Shown in pieces: positions 15,176-24,620 of a stretch of DNA of 64,000 nucleotides. The notes under the pieces were generated by a model. The model was given only the letters and a program-made list of their open reading frames with translations, was not told where the DNA came from and did no database searches. The position numbers were made by a program, and so were the translations under genes. Source of the DNA: an uncultured Flavobacteriaceae bacterium (GTDB lineage: Bacteria; Bacteroidota; Bacteroidia; Flavobacteriales; Flavobacteriaceae). Within the stretch, counting starts at the first letter, position 1. The number at the start of each line of letters is the position of its first letter. The stretch spans positions 372,001-436,000 of the forward strand of contig CANMXP010000002.1 in NCBI GenBank assembly GCA_947501845.1, given 5' to 3'.

Positions 15176-15591
15176 TGTCATTCAGAAGGAGGCACGACTG
15201 AAGAATCTTTTAAATAGTATCATTAAGAAACTGCCACTTGGGATTGATATTCGAAATTAGGCTATTCTTTTTTTCTCTACTCCAGCCTTTGATTTGTTTT
15301 TCCCTTTTTATAGCATCTTCAATTTCAAAAAAATGTTCATAATGGATCAGGTAAAAACATCTATATTTTGAGGTAAAAGCCTTAGAAAAAGGCTCAGGAT
15401 TTCTGTGATAGTAAAGCCGCTCTTTTAAGTTATTTGTTACTCCAGTATATAGAACTGTTTTTGTTTTGTTAGTAAGTATATAAACATAATAATTATGTGT
15501 TCCTTTTGTTTTCATTTAGTTTTGCGGTTTTTCTTTTTAGATGCTTCGCTTACCTCGGCCACACCCAGCACAAGTCGCTCTGAATGACATT
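15176..15591. mobile_element. Repeat unit carrying a GIY-YIG gene (possible autonomous element)
   Basis: The left 33 bp (15176-15208, TGTCATTCAGAAGGAGG to GAAGAATCT) and right 53 bp (15539-15591, AGATGCTTCGCTT to TCTGAATGACA) match the ends of the other units in the array, but the centre is replaced by a GIY-YIG gene. The short units then look like gene-less derivatives of this one. Mobility is inferred, not shown. Confidence 0.5.
15210..15515 (-). CDS. Single-domain GIY-YIG endonuclease (UPF0213-like)
   Basis: A 101-residue protein that is essentially one GIY-YIG nuclease domain. The family signature is seen as YYVYILTNKTKTVLYTGVT, with the second half of the motif as LYTGVT, then the catalytic arginine helix NNLKERLYYH and the metal-binding glutamate in EDAIKREKQIKGW. 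These small nucleases cut DNA; many are uncharacterised. The stop codon comes one base after the left repeat end, and the right repeat end begins 23 bp upstream of the start codon, so the gene exactly fills one repeat unit. This suggests that the nuclease and the palindromes belong together, by analogy with REP-associated transposases. Confidence 0.9.
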   Translation of the reverse strand: MKTKGTHNYYVYILTNKTKTVLYTGVTNNLKERLYYHRNPEPFSKAFTSKYRCFYLIHYEHFFEIEDAIKREKQIKGWSREKKNSLISNINPKWQFLNDTI

Positions 15592-16336
15592 TTTGAGCAA
15601 AACCTCCTGTCATTCAGAAGGAGGTACGACTGAAGAATCTAAAACTGCTTTTGTCTACAGATAAATGTGTAAATATAAAAATTGTGTACACTCTTGGTTT
15701 TCATTGAGTATTTAGTTTTATTGAGATTCTTCGCTTGCCTAGGCCACACCCAGCACATATCGCTCTGAATGACATAATTGCTTCGAAATGTCATTCAGAA
15801 GGAGGTACGACTGAAGAATCTAAAAAACTGTTTTTATCTACAGATAGATTTATAAATATAAAAATCATGTACACTCTTGGTTTTCATTGAGTATAAATTT
15901 ATAGAGATTCTTAGCTTACCTAGGCCACACTCAGCACAAGTCGCTCTGAATGACATTTTTGAGCAAAACCTCCTGTCATTCAGAAGGAGGTACGACTGAA
16001 GAATCTAAAACTGCTTTTGTCTACAGATAAATGTGTAAATATAAAAATTGTGTACACTCTTGGTTTTCATTGAGTATTTAGTTTTATTGAGATTCTTCGC
16101 TTGCCTAGGCCACACCCAGCACATATCGCTCTGAATGACATAATTGCTTCGAAATGTCATTCAGAAGGAGGTACGACTGAAGAATCTAAAAACTGTTTTT
16201 GTCTACAGATGAATGTATAAATACAAAAATCGTATAAACTCTTGGTGTTCATTGAGTATTTAGTTTTATTGAGATTCTTCGCTTACCTAGGCCACACCCA
16301 GCACAAGTCCCTCTGGATGACATAATTACTTTTCAA

Positions 16337-16684
16337 TTAAAAATTGTTTCTAAACCACACTTTTTGCCATTCGCGCTTAAGGATTAAAAAAGATACTTCT
16401 TCAGAGAGTTTTAATACATCGTCTCCGCTTAGTGCTTTAACCTGTTGCTCTGGCACATCAATAATATAAAGCAGATTTAAATACTCGGTAAATTTTTCTT
16501 GAATTAGCTTATAAATCATTTCATGCAGCAAAAGCTTTAAACTGGTTGGCAGAATGTCTTCATGAAAATCCAGATCGATATTGGCCAAAAGAAAATCCTT
16601 ATTAAGTTGCTGAATTAATTTTTTGTACAAACTGGATTGATTGGCAGCTTCAATCAGTTTTTCGAAAGTGGAAGGTAATTGCAT
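16337..16684 (-). CDS. Conserved-type hypothetical protein coupled to polyprenyl synthase
   Basis: A 115-residue, largely helical, soluble protein without recognised motifs (MQLPSTFEKLIEAANQSSL at the start, WQKVWFRNNF at the end). Its ATG overlaps the stop of the upstream polyprenyl synthetase gene by one base (TAATG), so translation is probably coupled. The end of the palindromic array lies just 14 bases beyond its stop codon, so the array has not interrupted it. Function unknown; the tight coupling suggests a link to isoprenoid metabolism or simply an old operon. Confidence 0.7.
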   Translation of the reverse strand: MQLPSTFEKLIEAANQSSLYKKLIQQLNKDFLLANIDLDFHEDILPTSLKLLLHEMIYKLIQEKFTEYLNLLYIIDVPEQQVKALSGDDVLKLSEEVSFLILKREWQKVWFRNNF

Positions 16685-17658
16685 TATACGTTTCTATTCA
16701 TTAAGCTATTACCAAAATCACGTAAAAGCACTTTTTTCTCCTCAGAGACATCTAGCAACTCTAAAACAGAAAAAGCCTTATTGGTATAATTTTTAATTTC
16801 TTTTCGAGTGGCATCAGAGGCACCAGAGGTATTAAAAATTTGTTTCGCTGTTTCAATCTTAGATTCGTTATCCTTAAGGGTTGTATTAAATAAATCTCTT
16901 AGTTTAGCCTCATTATCTTGATTAGAAAACTCCAGAGCTTTTAAATACAAATAGGTTTTTTTGTTTTCAATAATATCGCCACCAACCTGTTTCCCAAAAC
17001 TTTCAGGGTTTCCAAAAACATCTAAATAATCGTCTTGTAATTGAAAAGCAATGCCTAAATTTCTTCCAAACTCGTAAATGTTATTTTGATCGGTCTCTGA
17101 TGCATTGGCAACTATAGCACCCATTTTCATGGCAGCCCCTACCAAAACAGCCGTTTTATATTCAATCATTTTTAAATATTCTGGAATGCTAACATCGTTT
17201 CTGGTTTCAAAATCAACATCATATTGCTGACCCTCACAAACCTCTATCGCCGTTTTGCTAAACAGTTTTGCTAAGCATTGAAACGTATTGGCCTCATAAT
17301 TTTCGAAAAGTTGGTAGGCCATAATCAACATAGCATCACCAGAAAGAATGCCTGTATTAATATCCCATTTTTCATGCACGGTTTCTTGCCCACGACGCAA
17401 AGGCGCATCATCCATAATATCATCATGAACCAGCGAAAAGTTATGAAAAACCTCAATGCTTAGCGCCGCATCTAAAGCCTTTTTATAATCGCTATTAAAA
17501 ATTTCGGCTACCATTAAAGTTAAAACAGGCCGTAACCGTTTGCCTCCTAAACCTAAAATATATTGAATAGGTTCATAAAGGTTTTTGGGTTCTTTTAATG
17601 TTGAGTATTTCTCTAAATAAGCAACAAATTCTTTTTGATATTTTTCTACTGAAAGCAT
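16684..17658 (-). CDS. Polyprenyl synthetase (trans-prenyltransferase)
   Basis: A cytoplasmic 324-residue enzyme that condenses isopentenyl diphosphate with an allylic diphosphate to build longer isoprenoids (quinone side chains or undecaprenyl precursors). Both aspartate-rich motifs are present: first HDDIMDDAPLRRG and second FQLQDDYLDVFG, and the GGKRLRP substrate loop lies before them. These define the all-alpha isoprenoid synthase family. Product length cannot be fixed from sequence alone. The gene is first of a two-gene unit with a small hypothetical protein and is divergent from the tetR-led efflux operon. Confidence 0.95.
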   Translation of the reverse strand: MLSVEKYQKEFVAYLEKYSTLKEPKNLYEPIQYILGLGGKRLRPVLTLMVAEIFNSDYKKALDAALSIEVFHNFSLVHDDIMDDAPLRRGQETVHEKWDINTGILSGDAMLIMAYQLFENYEANTFQCLAKLFSKTAIEVCEGQQYDVDFETRNDVSIPEYLKMIEYKTAVLVGAAMKMGAIVANASETDQNNIYEFGRNLGIAFQLQDDYLDVFGNPESFGKQVGGDIIENKKTYLYLKALEFSNQDNEAKLRDLFNTTLKDNESKIETAKQIFNTSGASDATRKEIKNYTNKAFSVLELLDVSEEKKVLLRDFGNSLMNRNV

Positions 17659-17741
17659 GGCGCAAAAATAAAGTAAATAGTATTACTAAAAAGCTTACAA
17701 CATATTTAAGTGTTAAAAAAATGTAAAACCTAGGAAACTTT

Positions 17742-17773
17742 TTTGGTTTTCAAAGTTTCCGCTCATATATTTG
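17742..17773 (+). promoter_or_regulatory. Promoter of the efflux operon
   Basis: TTTG at 17742-17745 and TATATTTG at 17766-17773, separated by 20 bp, match the Bacteroidota -33/-7 pattern. The predicted start near 17780 is only a few bases before the ATG at 17783, so the mRNA may be nearly leaderless. Confidence 0.7.
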
Positions 17774-17782
17774 CACCCGATT

Positions 17783-18388
17783 ATGAGAGGAAAAATTATA
17801 CATAAAGCAGCAGATTTATTTCTGACGTTAGGCTTTAAAAGTGTTACAATGGACGATATAGCTCAAGAAATGGGCATTTCTAAAAAAACCATTTATGTAC
17901 ATTTTGCAAACAAAACTAAATTAGTAGAAGCCGTAACATTTGAGTTGTTTGTAACCATTTGTGATGGTATCGATACTATTTGTGATGCTTCTAACAACCC
18001 TATTGAAGAATTATACGACATAAAAATGTTTGTGATGCATCATTTAAAAAGTGAAAAATCATCGCCTCAATTTCAATTAAAAAAATATTACCCACAGATA
18101 TACGATGCTCTAAAACTTAAACAGTTTGAAAAAATGCACGATTCGGTTAAAGAAAGCCTTCAAAAAGGTGTTGATACCGAATTGTTTAGACAGAACATTA
18201 ATGTGGATTTTATATCCAGAATGTATTTTAACGGTATGACCGGTATAAAAGATCAATCTATTTTTCCAAAAGAAATATATAATATGGAGTATTTAATGGA
18301 GAGTTATTTAGAATATCACTTAAGAGCTATCGTCACAGATAAAGGGTTTCAAATATTAAACAAATTTATAACATCAAATCAATCATAA
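17783..18388 (+). CDS. TetR/AcrR-family regulator of the efflux operon
   Basis: A 201-residue repressor-type protein. Residues 1-50 hold the TetR DNA-binding domain (AADLFLTLGFKSVTMDDIAQEMGISKKTIYVHFANKTKLVEA); the rest is the variable helical ligand and dimer domain. The start is ATG at 17783. A TTG 12 bases upstream lies inside the -7 element and is rejected. It is the first gene of the tetR-tolC-hlyD-RND operon (1-base gap to the next gene), so it most likely controls its own operon and responds to an unknown drug or metabolite. Confidence 0.93.
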   Translation: MRGKIIHKAADLFLTLGFKSVTMDDIAQEMGISKKTIYVHFANKTKLVEAVTFELFVTICDGIDTICDASNNPIEELYDIKMFVMHHLKSEKSSPQFQLKKYYPQIYDALKLKQFEKMHDSVKESLQKGVDTELFRQNINVDFISRMYFNGMTGIKDQSIFPKEIYNMEYLMESYLEYHLRAIVTDKGFQILNKFITSNQS

Positions 18389-18389
18389 A

Positions 18390-19733
18390 ATGAAGAACAA
18401 ACTAATTTTTATATTTAGTTTATTATGCTCTATCACTATGTTTTCGCAAGAAAGCACTAAAAGTTTCTCGTTACAAGAAGCTATAGATTTTGCCTTAGAG
18501 AATAACAGAACTGCAAAAAACGCTACACGCGATATTAAAGCAGCCGAAAAGCAAAAGTGGGAAACCATAGCAACAGGTTTGCCTCAAGTAAGTGCCAGCA
18601 TAGATTATCAAAACTTTTTAAAACAACAGGTTTCTGTGATCCCTGCCGAATTTTTTGGCGGTAATCCAGGAGAATTCGCAGAGGTTGTATTTGGTACAAA
18701 ACAAAGTGTTAATGCCTTTGCAAGACTAGAACAGAAAATTTTTGATGGTTCTTATCTAGTTGGCTTACAATCTGCCAAAGTGTTTTTAGAAATCTCAAAA
18801 AATGCTAAGGAGAAAACCGATTTAGAAGTTAGAAAAGCAGTTATTAATGCTTACGGTAATGTGCTCTTAGCCGAAGAGAGCATAAAGATTTTAGAACGCA
18901 ACATTGATGTTTTAAAGAAAAACCTCAACGAAACCACTAAAATATATGAAAATGGTTTAGGCGATGAAGAGAGTGTTGAGCAATTACAAATTACCCTATC
19001 TGGTATAGAAAGTAATTTAAACAATACCTCGCGTTTAAAAACTTTGGCCTACCAAATGTTTAATATAACTATGGGCACCGAGATAGATTCTAAAACCATA
19101 TTAACCGATAATTTAGAAAGTTTAACGGCTCAAAATATTGTTTTAGATTTAATCGACTCGCAGGAAAATATAGAAAACAATATTGATTTTAAAATTGCAG
19201 AAAATGATAAAACGGCAAAAGAGCTACTTTTAAAATTAGAAAAAAGCAAAGCCCTCCCTACTTTAAATGCTTTTGTTAATGCTGGTTATTCTACTTTTAG
19301 TAATGATTTTGTTTTTACAAACAGCAACCAAAAGTGGTTTGGTTCTTCTTTATTGGGTGTTAGTATGAATATCCCTATTTTTAGTTCTGGAGGAAGGAGT
19401 GCATCGACCCAAAGAGCAAGAATTAATCTTGAAAAGGCTAAAGAAGACTTAACGGAAACTCAGCAAAAACTAAAACTTCAAATAGCATCAGCTAAAAGTG
19501 ATTACCAATTTGCTATTGAAGATTATGACAACAAAAAACAAAATTTAAATCTGGCAGAACGCATTGAACAAAAAAATCAGACTAAATTTTTTGAAGGGAT
19601 TGCTTCAAGTTTTGAGTTAAGACAGGCCCAAACACAATTATACAGTTCACAACAAGAGTTTTTACAAGCGATGCTTGATGTTATAAATAAAAAGGCTGAA
19701 TTAGAAACCGTATTAAACACTATAAACAAATAA
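18390..19733 (+). CDS. TolC-family outer-membrane efflux protein
   Basis: A 447-residue outer-membrane channel of the tripartite efflux system. It has a signal peptide (MKNKLIFIFSLLCSITMFSQ), then two OEP halves rich in coiled-coil helices (about 25-220 and 235-445) of the TolC type; the SLQEAIDFALENNRTAKNA start and the final QAQTQLYSSQQEFLQAMLDVINKKAEL helix are typical. It starts one base after the tetR stop and is followed 12 bases later by the membrane-fusion protein gene. Confidence 0.94.
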   Translation: MKNKLIFIFSLLCSITMFSQESTKSFSLQEAIDFALENNRTAKNATRDIKAAEKQKWETIATGLPQVSASIDYQNFLKQQVSVIPAEFFGGNPGEFAEVVFGTKQSVNAFARLEQKIFDGSYLVGLQSAKVFLEISKNAKEKTDLEVRKAVINAYGNVLLAEESIKILERNIDVLKKNLNETTKIYENGLGDEESVEQLQITLSGIESNLNNTSRLKTLAYQMFNITMGTEIDSKTILTDNLESLTAQNIVLDLIDSQENIENNIDFKIAENDKTAKELLLKLEKSKALPTLNAFVNAGYSTFSNDFVFTNSNQKWFGSSLLGVSMNIPIFSSGGRSASTQRARINLEKAKEDLTETQQKLKLQIASAKSDYQFAIEDYDNKKQNLNLAERIEQKNQTKFFEGIASSFELRQAQTQLYSSQQEFLQAMLDVINKKAELETVLNTINK

Positions 19734-19745
19734 TCAATCAATAAA

Positions 19746-20915
19746 ATGAAAAGAATATATTCACTAGTAATCGTAACGCTTGTTTTAGCATCCTGTGGAG
19801 GCGATAAAAAAATGTCTGTTGAAGATATTATAGCGTCTGGTAATTTAGAACAGATAAGAAAAAAGAAATCTGAATTGGATGCTTCTGCTCAAGAAATTTC
19901 TTCTCAATTAAAACAATTAGAATTAGAAATTAAAAAACTAGATCCGCAAGAAAGAATTCCTTTAATTACAACATTTGCGGCTAAAGAAACGGTTTTCAAT
20001 CACTTTGTAGAGCTGCAAGGTAGTGTAGATACTAAGAAAAATCTTGTCATTTATCCTGAGTACCCAGGAACTTTAACACGTGTTTATGTTAAAGAAGGAC
20101 AAAAAGTATCTAAGGGGCAAATACTAGCTAAAATTGATGATGGCGGTTTAAGTCAGCAAGTAGCACAACTACAAATTCAGGCCGATTTAGCTAAAACTAC
20201 TTTCGAACGCCAAGAACGTTTATGGAATCAAAAAATTGGTAGTGAAATCCAGTTTTTACAAGCAAAATCTAATTACGAAGCGCAACAAAGAGCTGTAAAC
20301 CAATTAAAACAACAAGTTGGAAAAACACTTGTTCGCGCTCCTTTTTCTGGTACTATTGATGATGTTATTACAGAACAAGGTAGTGTGGTTGCTTCTGGCC
20401 AATCTCAGCTTTTTAGAATTGTAAACCTTCAAGATATGTATATTGAAACAGATGTACCAGAACGTTACATTTCTAATATTACACCAGGAAAGAATGTGCA
20501 GGTAGAATTTCCAATACTTGGAAAAAAGATGGATGCTAAAATTAGACAGGCAGGAAATTTTATAAACCCAGCAAACCGAACTTTTAAAATTGAAGTGGCT
20601 GTTTCAAATAAAGATAAATCTATAAAGCCAAACTTAACGGCAAAACTTAAAATTAACGATTACAAAAACGAGAAAGCCATATTAATACCTCAAAGTATTA
20701 TTTCTGAAAACGCCGAAGGCCAGCAATACGTATACACCGTTGCAGATAAGGTTGAAAACAAAGCGAAAGCAAAACGTGTTATTATAGAAACTGGGAAAAC
20801 ACAAGGTGATTACATTGAAGTACTTTCTGGTTTAGAAAACGGTAATGAGATTATTGATGAAGGTGCTAGAAGCGTGAAAGATGGACAAGATATAAAAATA
20901 CTTGTTGTAGAATAA
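19746..20915 (+). CDS. RND efflux membrane-fusion lipoprotein (HlyD/AcrA family)
   Basis: A 389-residue periplasmic adaptor linking the RND pump to the TolC channel. The N-terminal LVLASCGGDKK is a lipobox, so the protein is anchored to the inner membrane by lipid. The order is an extra N-terminal coiled coil (residues about 25-65), a lipoyl/hairpin region (PEYPGTLTRVYVKEGQKVSKGQILAKID and the helical hairpin), a beta-barrel domain (VPERYISNITPGKNVQVEF) and a membrane-proximal domain with SVKDGQDIKIL at the end. It lies between tolC and the pump gene. Confidence 0.94.
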   Translation: MKRIYSLVIVTLVLASCGGDKKMSVEDIIASGNLEQIRKKKSELDASAQEISSQLKQLELEIKKLDPQERIPLITTFAAKETVFNHFVELQGSVDTKKNLVIYPEYPGTLTRVYVKEGQKVSKGQILAKIDDGGLSQQVAQLQIQADLAKTTFERQERLWNQKIGSEIQFLQAKSNYEAQQRAVNQLKQQVGKTLVRAPFSGTIDDVITEQGSVVASGQSQLFRIVNLQDMYIETDVPERYISNITPGKNVQVEFPILGKKMDAKIRQAGNFINPANRTFKIEVAVSNKDKSIKPNLTAKLKINDYKNEKAILIPQSIISENAEGQQYVYTVADKVENKAKAKRVIIETGKTQGDYIEVLSGLENGNEIIDEGARSVKDGQDIKILVVE

Positions 20916-20936
20916 TCAAACTAATTCTGAAGACTA

Positions 20937-23900
20937 ATGAGTAAAAACAAAAAACAAAAGAAAAAGGTAGATAAGGAGTTTGGTTTATCGTCATGGGCAA
21001 TTAATAATAAAACAACCATGTATGTTTTAATTGCTTTAATCTTATTTCTTGGTGCTGGTGCATATTTTAGTATGCCCAGAGAGAATTTTCCAGAAATTAA
21101 AGAAACCAAAATTTATATCAGTTCCGTCTATCCTGGAAACACAGCAGAGGATATTGAGAAATTAATAACCGACCCCATTGAAGACAAGTTAAAAACAGTT
21201 AGTAATGTTGTTGAAATCACATCAACATCTCAAGAAGATTATTCTATTATTATTGTAGAATTTGATGAAAAAATATCTGTTGAAGCAGCAAAACAGAGGG
21301 TGAAAGATGAAGTAGATTCTGAAACATCGGGTGAAGATTGGCCAACATTTAATGGGGCTAAAGTAGAGCCTAATGTGTTCGACTTAAGTATGTCTGAAGA
21401 AATCCCAATTTTAAATATTAATATTTCAGGTGATTACCCAGTTGATAAGCTAAAGGAGTACGGAGAATACCTAGAAGACAAAATTGAAAGCCTTTTAGAA
21501 ATAAAGCAAGTCGATATTCGTGGTGCTCAGGAAAAAGAAGTAGAAGTTGCTGTAGACATCTATAAAATGATGGCTGCTCAAGTGAGTTTTAGTGACATCA
21601 TCAATACCATAGGCAATGAAAATATGACCATGTCTGCAGGTAATTTAATTACTAGCGGGCAACGACGTACTATTAGAATTATTGGTGAAATTGACACCCC
21701 TGACGAGCTTGAAAATTTTGTAGTAAAATCTGAAAATAACAACCCTATTTATTTAAAGGATATTGCTCAAATTACTTTTAAAGACGAAGACAAAACAACT
21801 TACGCCAGAGAGTTTGGTGCCCCCGTTGTCATGCTCGATGTTAAAAAACGTGCTGGAGAAAACATGGTGGCTGCGGCAGAACAAATAGAAGTCATCATTA
21901 AAGATGCTGTTGCCAATGTATTTCCACCAGATTTAAAAGTTACTGTAGCAAACGATCAATCTTCTAAAACGATTGGCCAGGTTGACGATTTGGTAAACAA
22001 TATCATATTTGGTATCATTCTCGTGGTTACTGTTTTGATGTTCTTTTTAGGATTTAAAAATGCCCTATTTGTTGGTTTTGCGATTCCTATGTCTATGTTT
22101 ATGTCGCTCATGATATTAGATATGTTTGGTTTTACCATGAATACCATGATCCTTTTCGGACTTATTATGGGACTAGGAATGCTTGTAGACAATGGAATTG
22201 TGTTGGTTGAGAACGTTTATCGTTTAATGAACGATGAAGGCCTAAACAGAATTCAAGCTGCTAAAAAAGGGATCGGTGAGATTGCATTTCCTATTATTAT
22301 TTCTACGGCGACAACTGTAGCAGCATTTATCCCTTTAGGCCTCTGGCCTGGTGTTATGGGGCAATTCATGATATACTTCCCTAAAACTTTAGGGGTTGTA
22401 TTAGGGTCATCACTATTTGTTGCTATTTTCTTTAACTCGGTTATGGTATCTCAATTTATGACTACAGAAGACAAAGACATGCCTTTAAAAAATATTATTA
22501 AAATCTCTGCAATTGTTGGTGGTTTTGGCTTGCTTATCATGCTTGTTGGCGGTGCCTACAGAGGTCTGGGAGCATTAATGATAGTAACCGTTATTTTACT
22601 TTGGGCATACCGCTTATTCTTAAGAGGTTGGGCCAATGGGTTTCAAAATAATGTATTACCAAAATGGGAACGCTTTTACGAAAAAATGCTTCGTGGAGCA
22701 TTAAGCGGAAGAAAACCAGCAATTATAGCTATTGGAACATTTATTTTACTTATTGTGGCTTTTATGGGCTTTGGAGCTTCTGTTGGGAGCCAACGTACAA
22801 AAGTGGAGTTTTTTCCAGACAATACCCCCAATCAAATTATTGTTTATATAGAATATCCTGAAGGTACAGACATTAAAAAAACCAATGCCATTACTAAAGA
22901 TATTGAAGAGCGTGTTTATAAAATTATAAACGAAGAAGCCTATATGCATGGTGATTTTAATTTCCTGACTGAAAGTGCAGTATCTCAAGTTGGTGAAGGC
23001 GCAGGAAACCCACAAACAGATGGTGGTTCTCAAGCAGAAATGCCACATCGTGGTAAAATAACAGCGACCATGCGCGAATATAAGTTTAGAGATGGTGCCG
23101 ATAGTAATGTGCTTCTTAAAAAAGTACAGGAAGATTTAAAAGATATATATCCAGGTGTTGCCATTTCGGTTGAAAAAGATGCTGTAGGTCCACCAGCAGG
23201 TTATCCTATAAATCTTGAACTAGAAGGTAATGATTATGGCGAACTTATTGCCACGGCAGAAAAAATGCGTGACTTTATCAATTCAAAAAACATACAAGGT
23301 ATTGACGAATTGAAAATTGATGTCAACAAATCGAAACCATCCATGCAAGTTCAGGTGGACAGAAAGAAAGCTGGAGAATTGGGCGTAACATCTGGTCAGG
23401 TAGGTCAACAACTACGTAATGCCATTTTTGGAGCCAAAGCTGGTATCTACAAAGAAGATGGCGAAGACTACGATATTTATGTACGTTTTAACAAAGAAAA
23501 CAGGTATAACACGAGTGCTATTTTCAATCAGAAAATAACATTTAGAGACATGGCATCTGGTCAAATTAAAGAAATTCCTGTTTCTGCTGTTGCTAAACAA
23601 AATAACACATCTGGGTTTAGTGCTATAAAGCATAGAGATGTTAGACGTGTAGTAACCTTATACTCTGCTTTAGCTCCTGGGTTTACAGATGCTGGTGCTA
23701 TAGTTTCACAGATTCAAAATGAAATGCAAAGTTTTACAGAACAACCTGCATCTGTTAGGGTTGATTATACTGGACAAATAGAAGAACAAAATAAACAAAT
23801 GGTATTTTTAATGGGTGCATTCTTTACAGGTTTAGGTTTAATTTTCTTCATTCTAATTTTCCAATTTAACTCTGTTTCTAAACCTGGTATTATCATGCTA

Positions 23901-24479
23901 GCTATTTTCTTGAGTTTAATTGGTGTATTTGGCGGTATTGTTGTTACTGGTAGTGCTTTTGTTATTATGATGACCATGATGGGTATTATCTCCCTTGCTG
24001 GTATTGTTGTAAATAATGGGGTGGTACTCTTAGATTACACCCAGCTTTTAATTGATAGAAAGAAAGTGGAGCACGATTTGGAGGATGATCAATACCTTGA
24101 AACTTCAGATTTGCTAGAGGCTATTATTAAAGGTGGGAAAGCGCGTTTACGCCCAGTATTATTAACGGCCATCACAACGATTTTAGGATTAATTCCTTTG
24201 GCAACTGGATTAAACATTAACTTCTTTACTTTGTTTAGTGAATTTAACCCACACATTTATATAGGAGGTGATAATGTTATTTTCTGGGGGCCTCTTGCCT
24301 GGACCGTTATTTATGGATTATTTGTTGCTACGTTCTTAACATTGATCGTAGTACCTATACTGTTTTATTTAGTGACTAAATTCAAAATGTGGCTGTACAG
24401 TAACAGAGCAGCCAAGTACTCTTTAAAAAATGAATTAAAAGAAGCGGAAGCTTTTAATATGGACAAACCATTAAATTAA
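20937..24479 (+). CDS. RND multidrug efflux permease (AcrB/MexF-like, HAE-1 type)
   Basis: A 1180-residue inner-membrane proton-driven pump, slightly longer than AcrB. Twelve membrane helices are arranged in two repeats, each helix 1 followed by a large periplasmic porter domain. The family motif GLIMGLGMLVDNGIVLVENVYR in helix 4 carries the proton-relay aspartate. In the second half the matching helix reads MGIISLAGIVVNNGVVLLDY. The amino terminus has a lysine-rich cytoplasmic extension and the C-terminus an acidic tail. It ends the operon and is followed by a strong hairpin terminator. Substrates unknown. Confidence 0.95.
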   Translation: MSKNKKQKKKVDKEFGLSSWAINNKTTMYVLIALILFLGAGAYFSMPRENFPEIKETKIYISSVYPGNTAEDIEKLITDPIEDKLKTVSNVVEITSTSQEDYSIIIVEFDEKISVEAAKQRVKDEVDSETSGEDWPTFNGAKVEPNVFDLSMSEEIPILNINISGDYPVDKLKEYGEYLEDKIESLLEIKQVDIRGAQEKEVEVAVDIYKMMAAQVSFSDIINTIGNENMTMSAGNLITSGQRRTIRIIGEIDTPDELENFVVKSENNNPIYLKDIAQITFKDEDKTTYAREFGAPVVMLDVKKRAGENMVAAAEQIEVIIKDAVANVFPPDLKVTVANDQSSKTIGQVDDLVNNIIFGIILVVTVLMFFLGFKNALFVGFAIPMSMFMSLMILDMFGFTMNTMILFGLIMGLGMLVDNGIVLVENVYRLMNDEGLNRIQAAKKGIGEIAFPIIISTATTVAAFIPLGLWPGVMGQFMIYFPKTLGVVLGSSLFVAIFFNSVMVSQFMTTEDKDMPLKNIIKISAIVGGFGLLIMLVGGAYRGLGALMIVTVILLWAYRLFLRGWANGFQNNVLPKWERFYEKMLRGALSGRKPAIIAIGTFILLIVAFMGFGASVGSQRTKVEFFPDNTPNQIIVYIEYPEGTDIKKTNAITKDIEERVYKIINEEAYMHGDFNFLTESAVSQVGEGAGNPQTDGGSQAEMPHRGKITATMREYKFRDGADSNVLLKKVQEDLKDIYPGVAISVEKDAVGPPAGYPINLELEGNDYGELIATAEKMRDFINSKNIQGIDELKIDVNKSKPSMQVQVDRKKAGELGVTSGQVGQQLRNAIFGAKAGIYKEDGEDYDIYVRFNKENRYNTSAIFNQKITFRDMASGQIKEIPVSAVAKQNNTSGFSAIKHRDVRRVVTLYSALAPGFTDAGAIVSQIQNEMQSFTEQPASVRVDYTGQIEEQNKQMVFLMGAFFTGLGLIFFILIFQFNSVSKPGIIMLAIFLSLIGVFGGIVVTGSAFVIMMTMMGIISLAGIVVNNGVVLLDYTQLLIDRKKVEHDLEDDQYLETSDLLEAIIKGGKARLRPVLLTAITTILGLIPLATGLNINFFTLFSEFNPHIYIGGDNVIFWGPLAWTVIYGLFVATFLTLIVVPILFYLVTKFKMWLYSNRAAKYSLKNELKEAEAFNMDKPLN

Positions 24480-24560
24480 TCTTTTAATTCAACGCATACA
24501 ACTTGAAATACAGTTGTTATGGAAATCCTTTATCCCTGTGAAGGATTGATTGATAGCAGA

Positions 24561-24590
24561 AAAGCCTCAACGTCTTGTTGGGGCTTTTCG
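24561..24590 (+). terminator. Terminator of the efflux operon
   Basis: AAAGCCTCAAC and GTTGGGGCTTTT form the stem around GTCTT, followed by T-rich DNA. It also lies beyond the 3' end of the convergent SusD gene. Confidence 0.8.
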
Positions 24591-24620
24591 ATTTTATTTA
24601 ATTATAAGTAAATATACTAT

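Larger units (their letters stand above)
14810..16322. repeat. Tandem array of seven palindromic units, six of about 167 bp
   Basis: Units lie at 14810-14976, 14991-15157, 15176-15591 (carries a gene), 15608-15774, 15789-15955, 15974-16140 and 16155-16322. Each begins TGTCATTCAGA-AGGAGG and ends TCTGAATGACA (last unit mutated to TCTGGATGACA), with an inner inverted pair GAAGAATCT / AGATTCTTC. Two unit types alternate, marked by their right ends (ACATATCGC or ACAAGTCGC) and by the linkers that follow (TAATTGCTTCGAAA or TTTTTGAGCAAAACCTCC), giving a higher-order period of about 366 bp. The interior of short units has no coding capacity. Palindromes with TGTCATTC ends are common in Bacteroidota; the tandem dimer arrangement is unusual. 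Confidence 0.9.

Noticed and set aside
14810-16322. A second CRISPR array
   Set aside because: Units are about 167 bp with variable copies of the same interior, separated by two fixed linkers, and one contains a gene. There are no unique spacers.
22664-23048. Small frames on both strands inside the RND pump gene
   Set aside because: They lie within a well-conserved coding region and have no features of their own.
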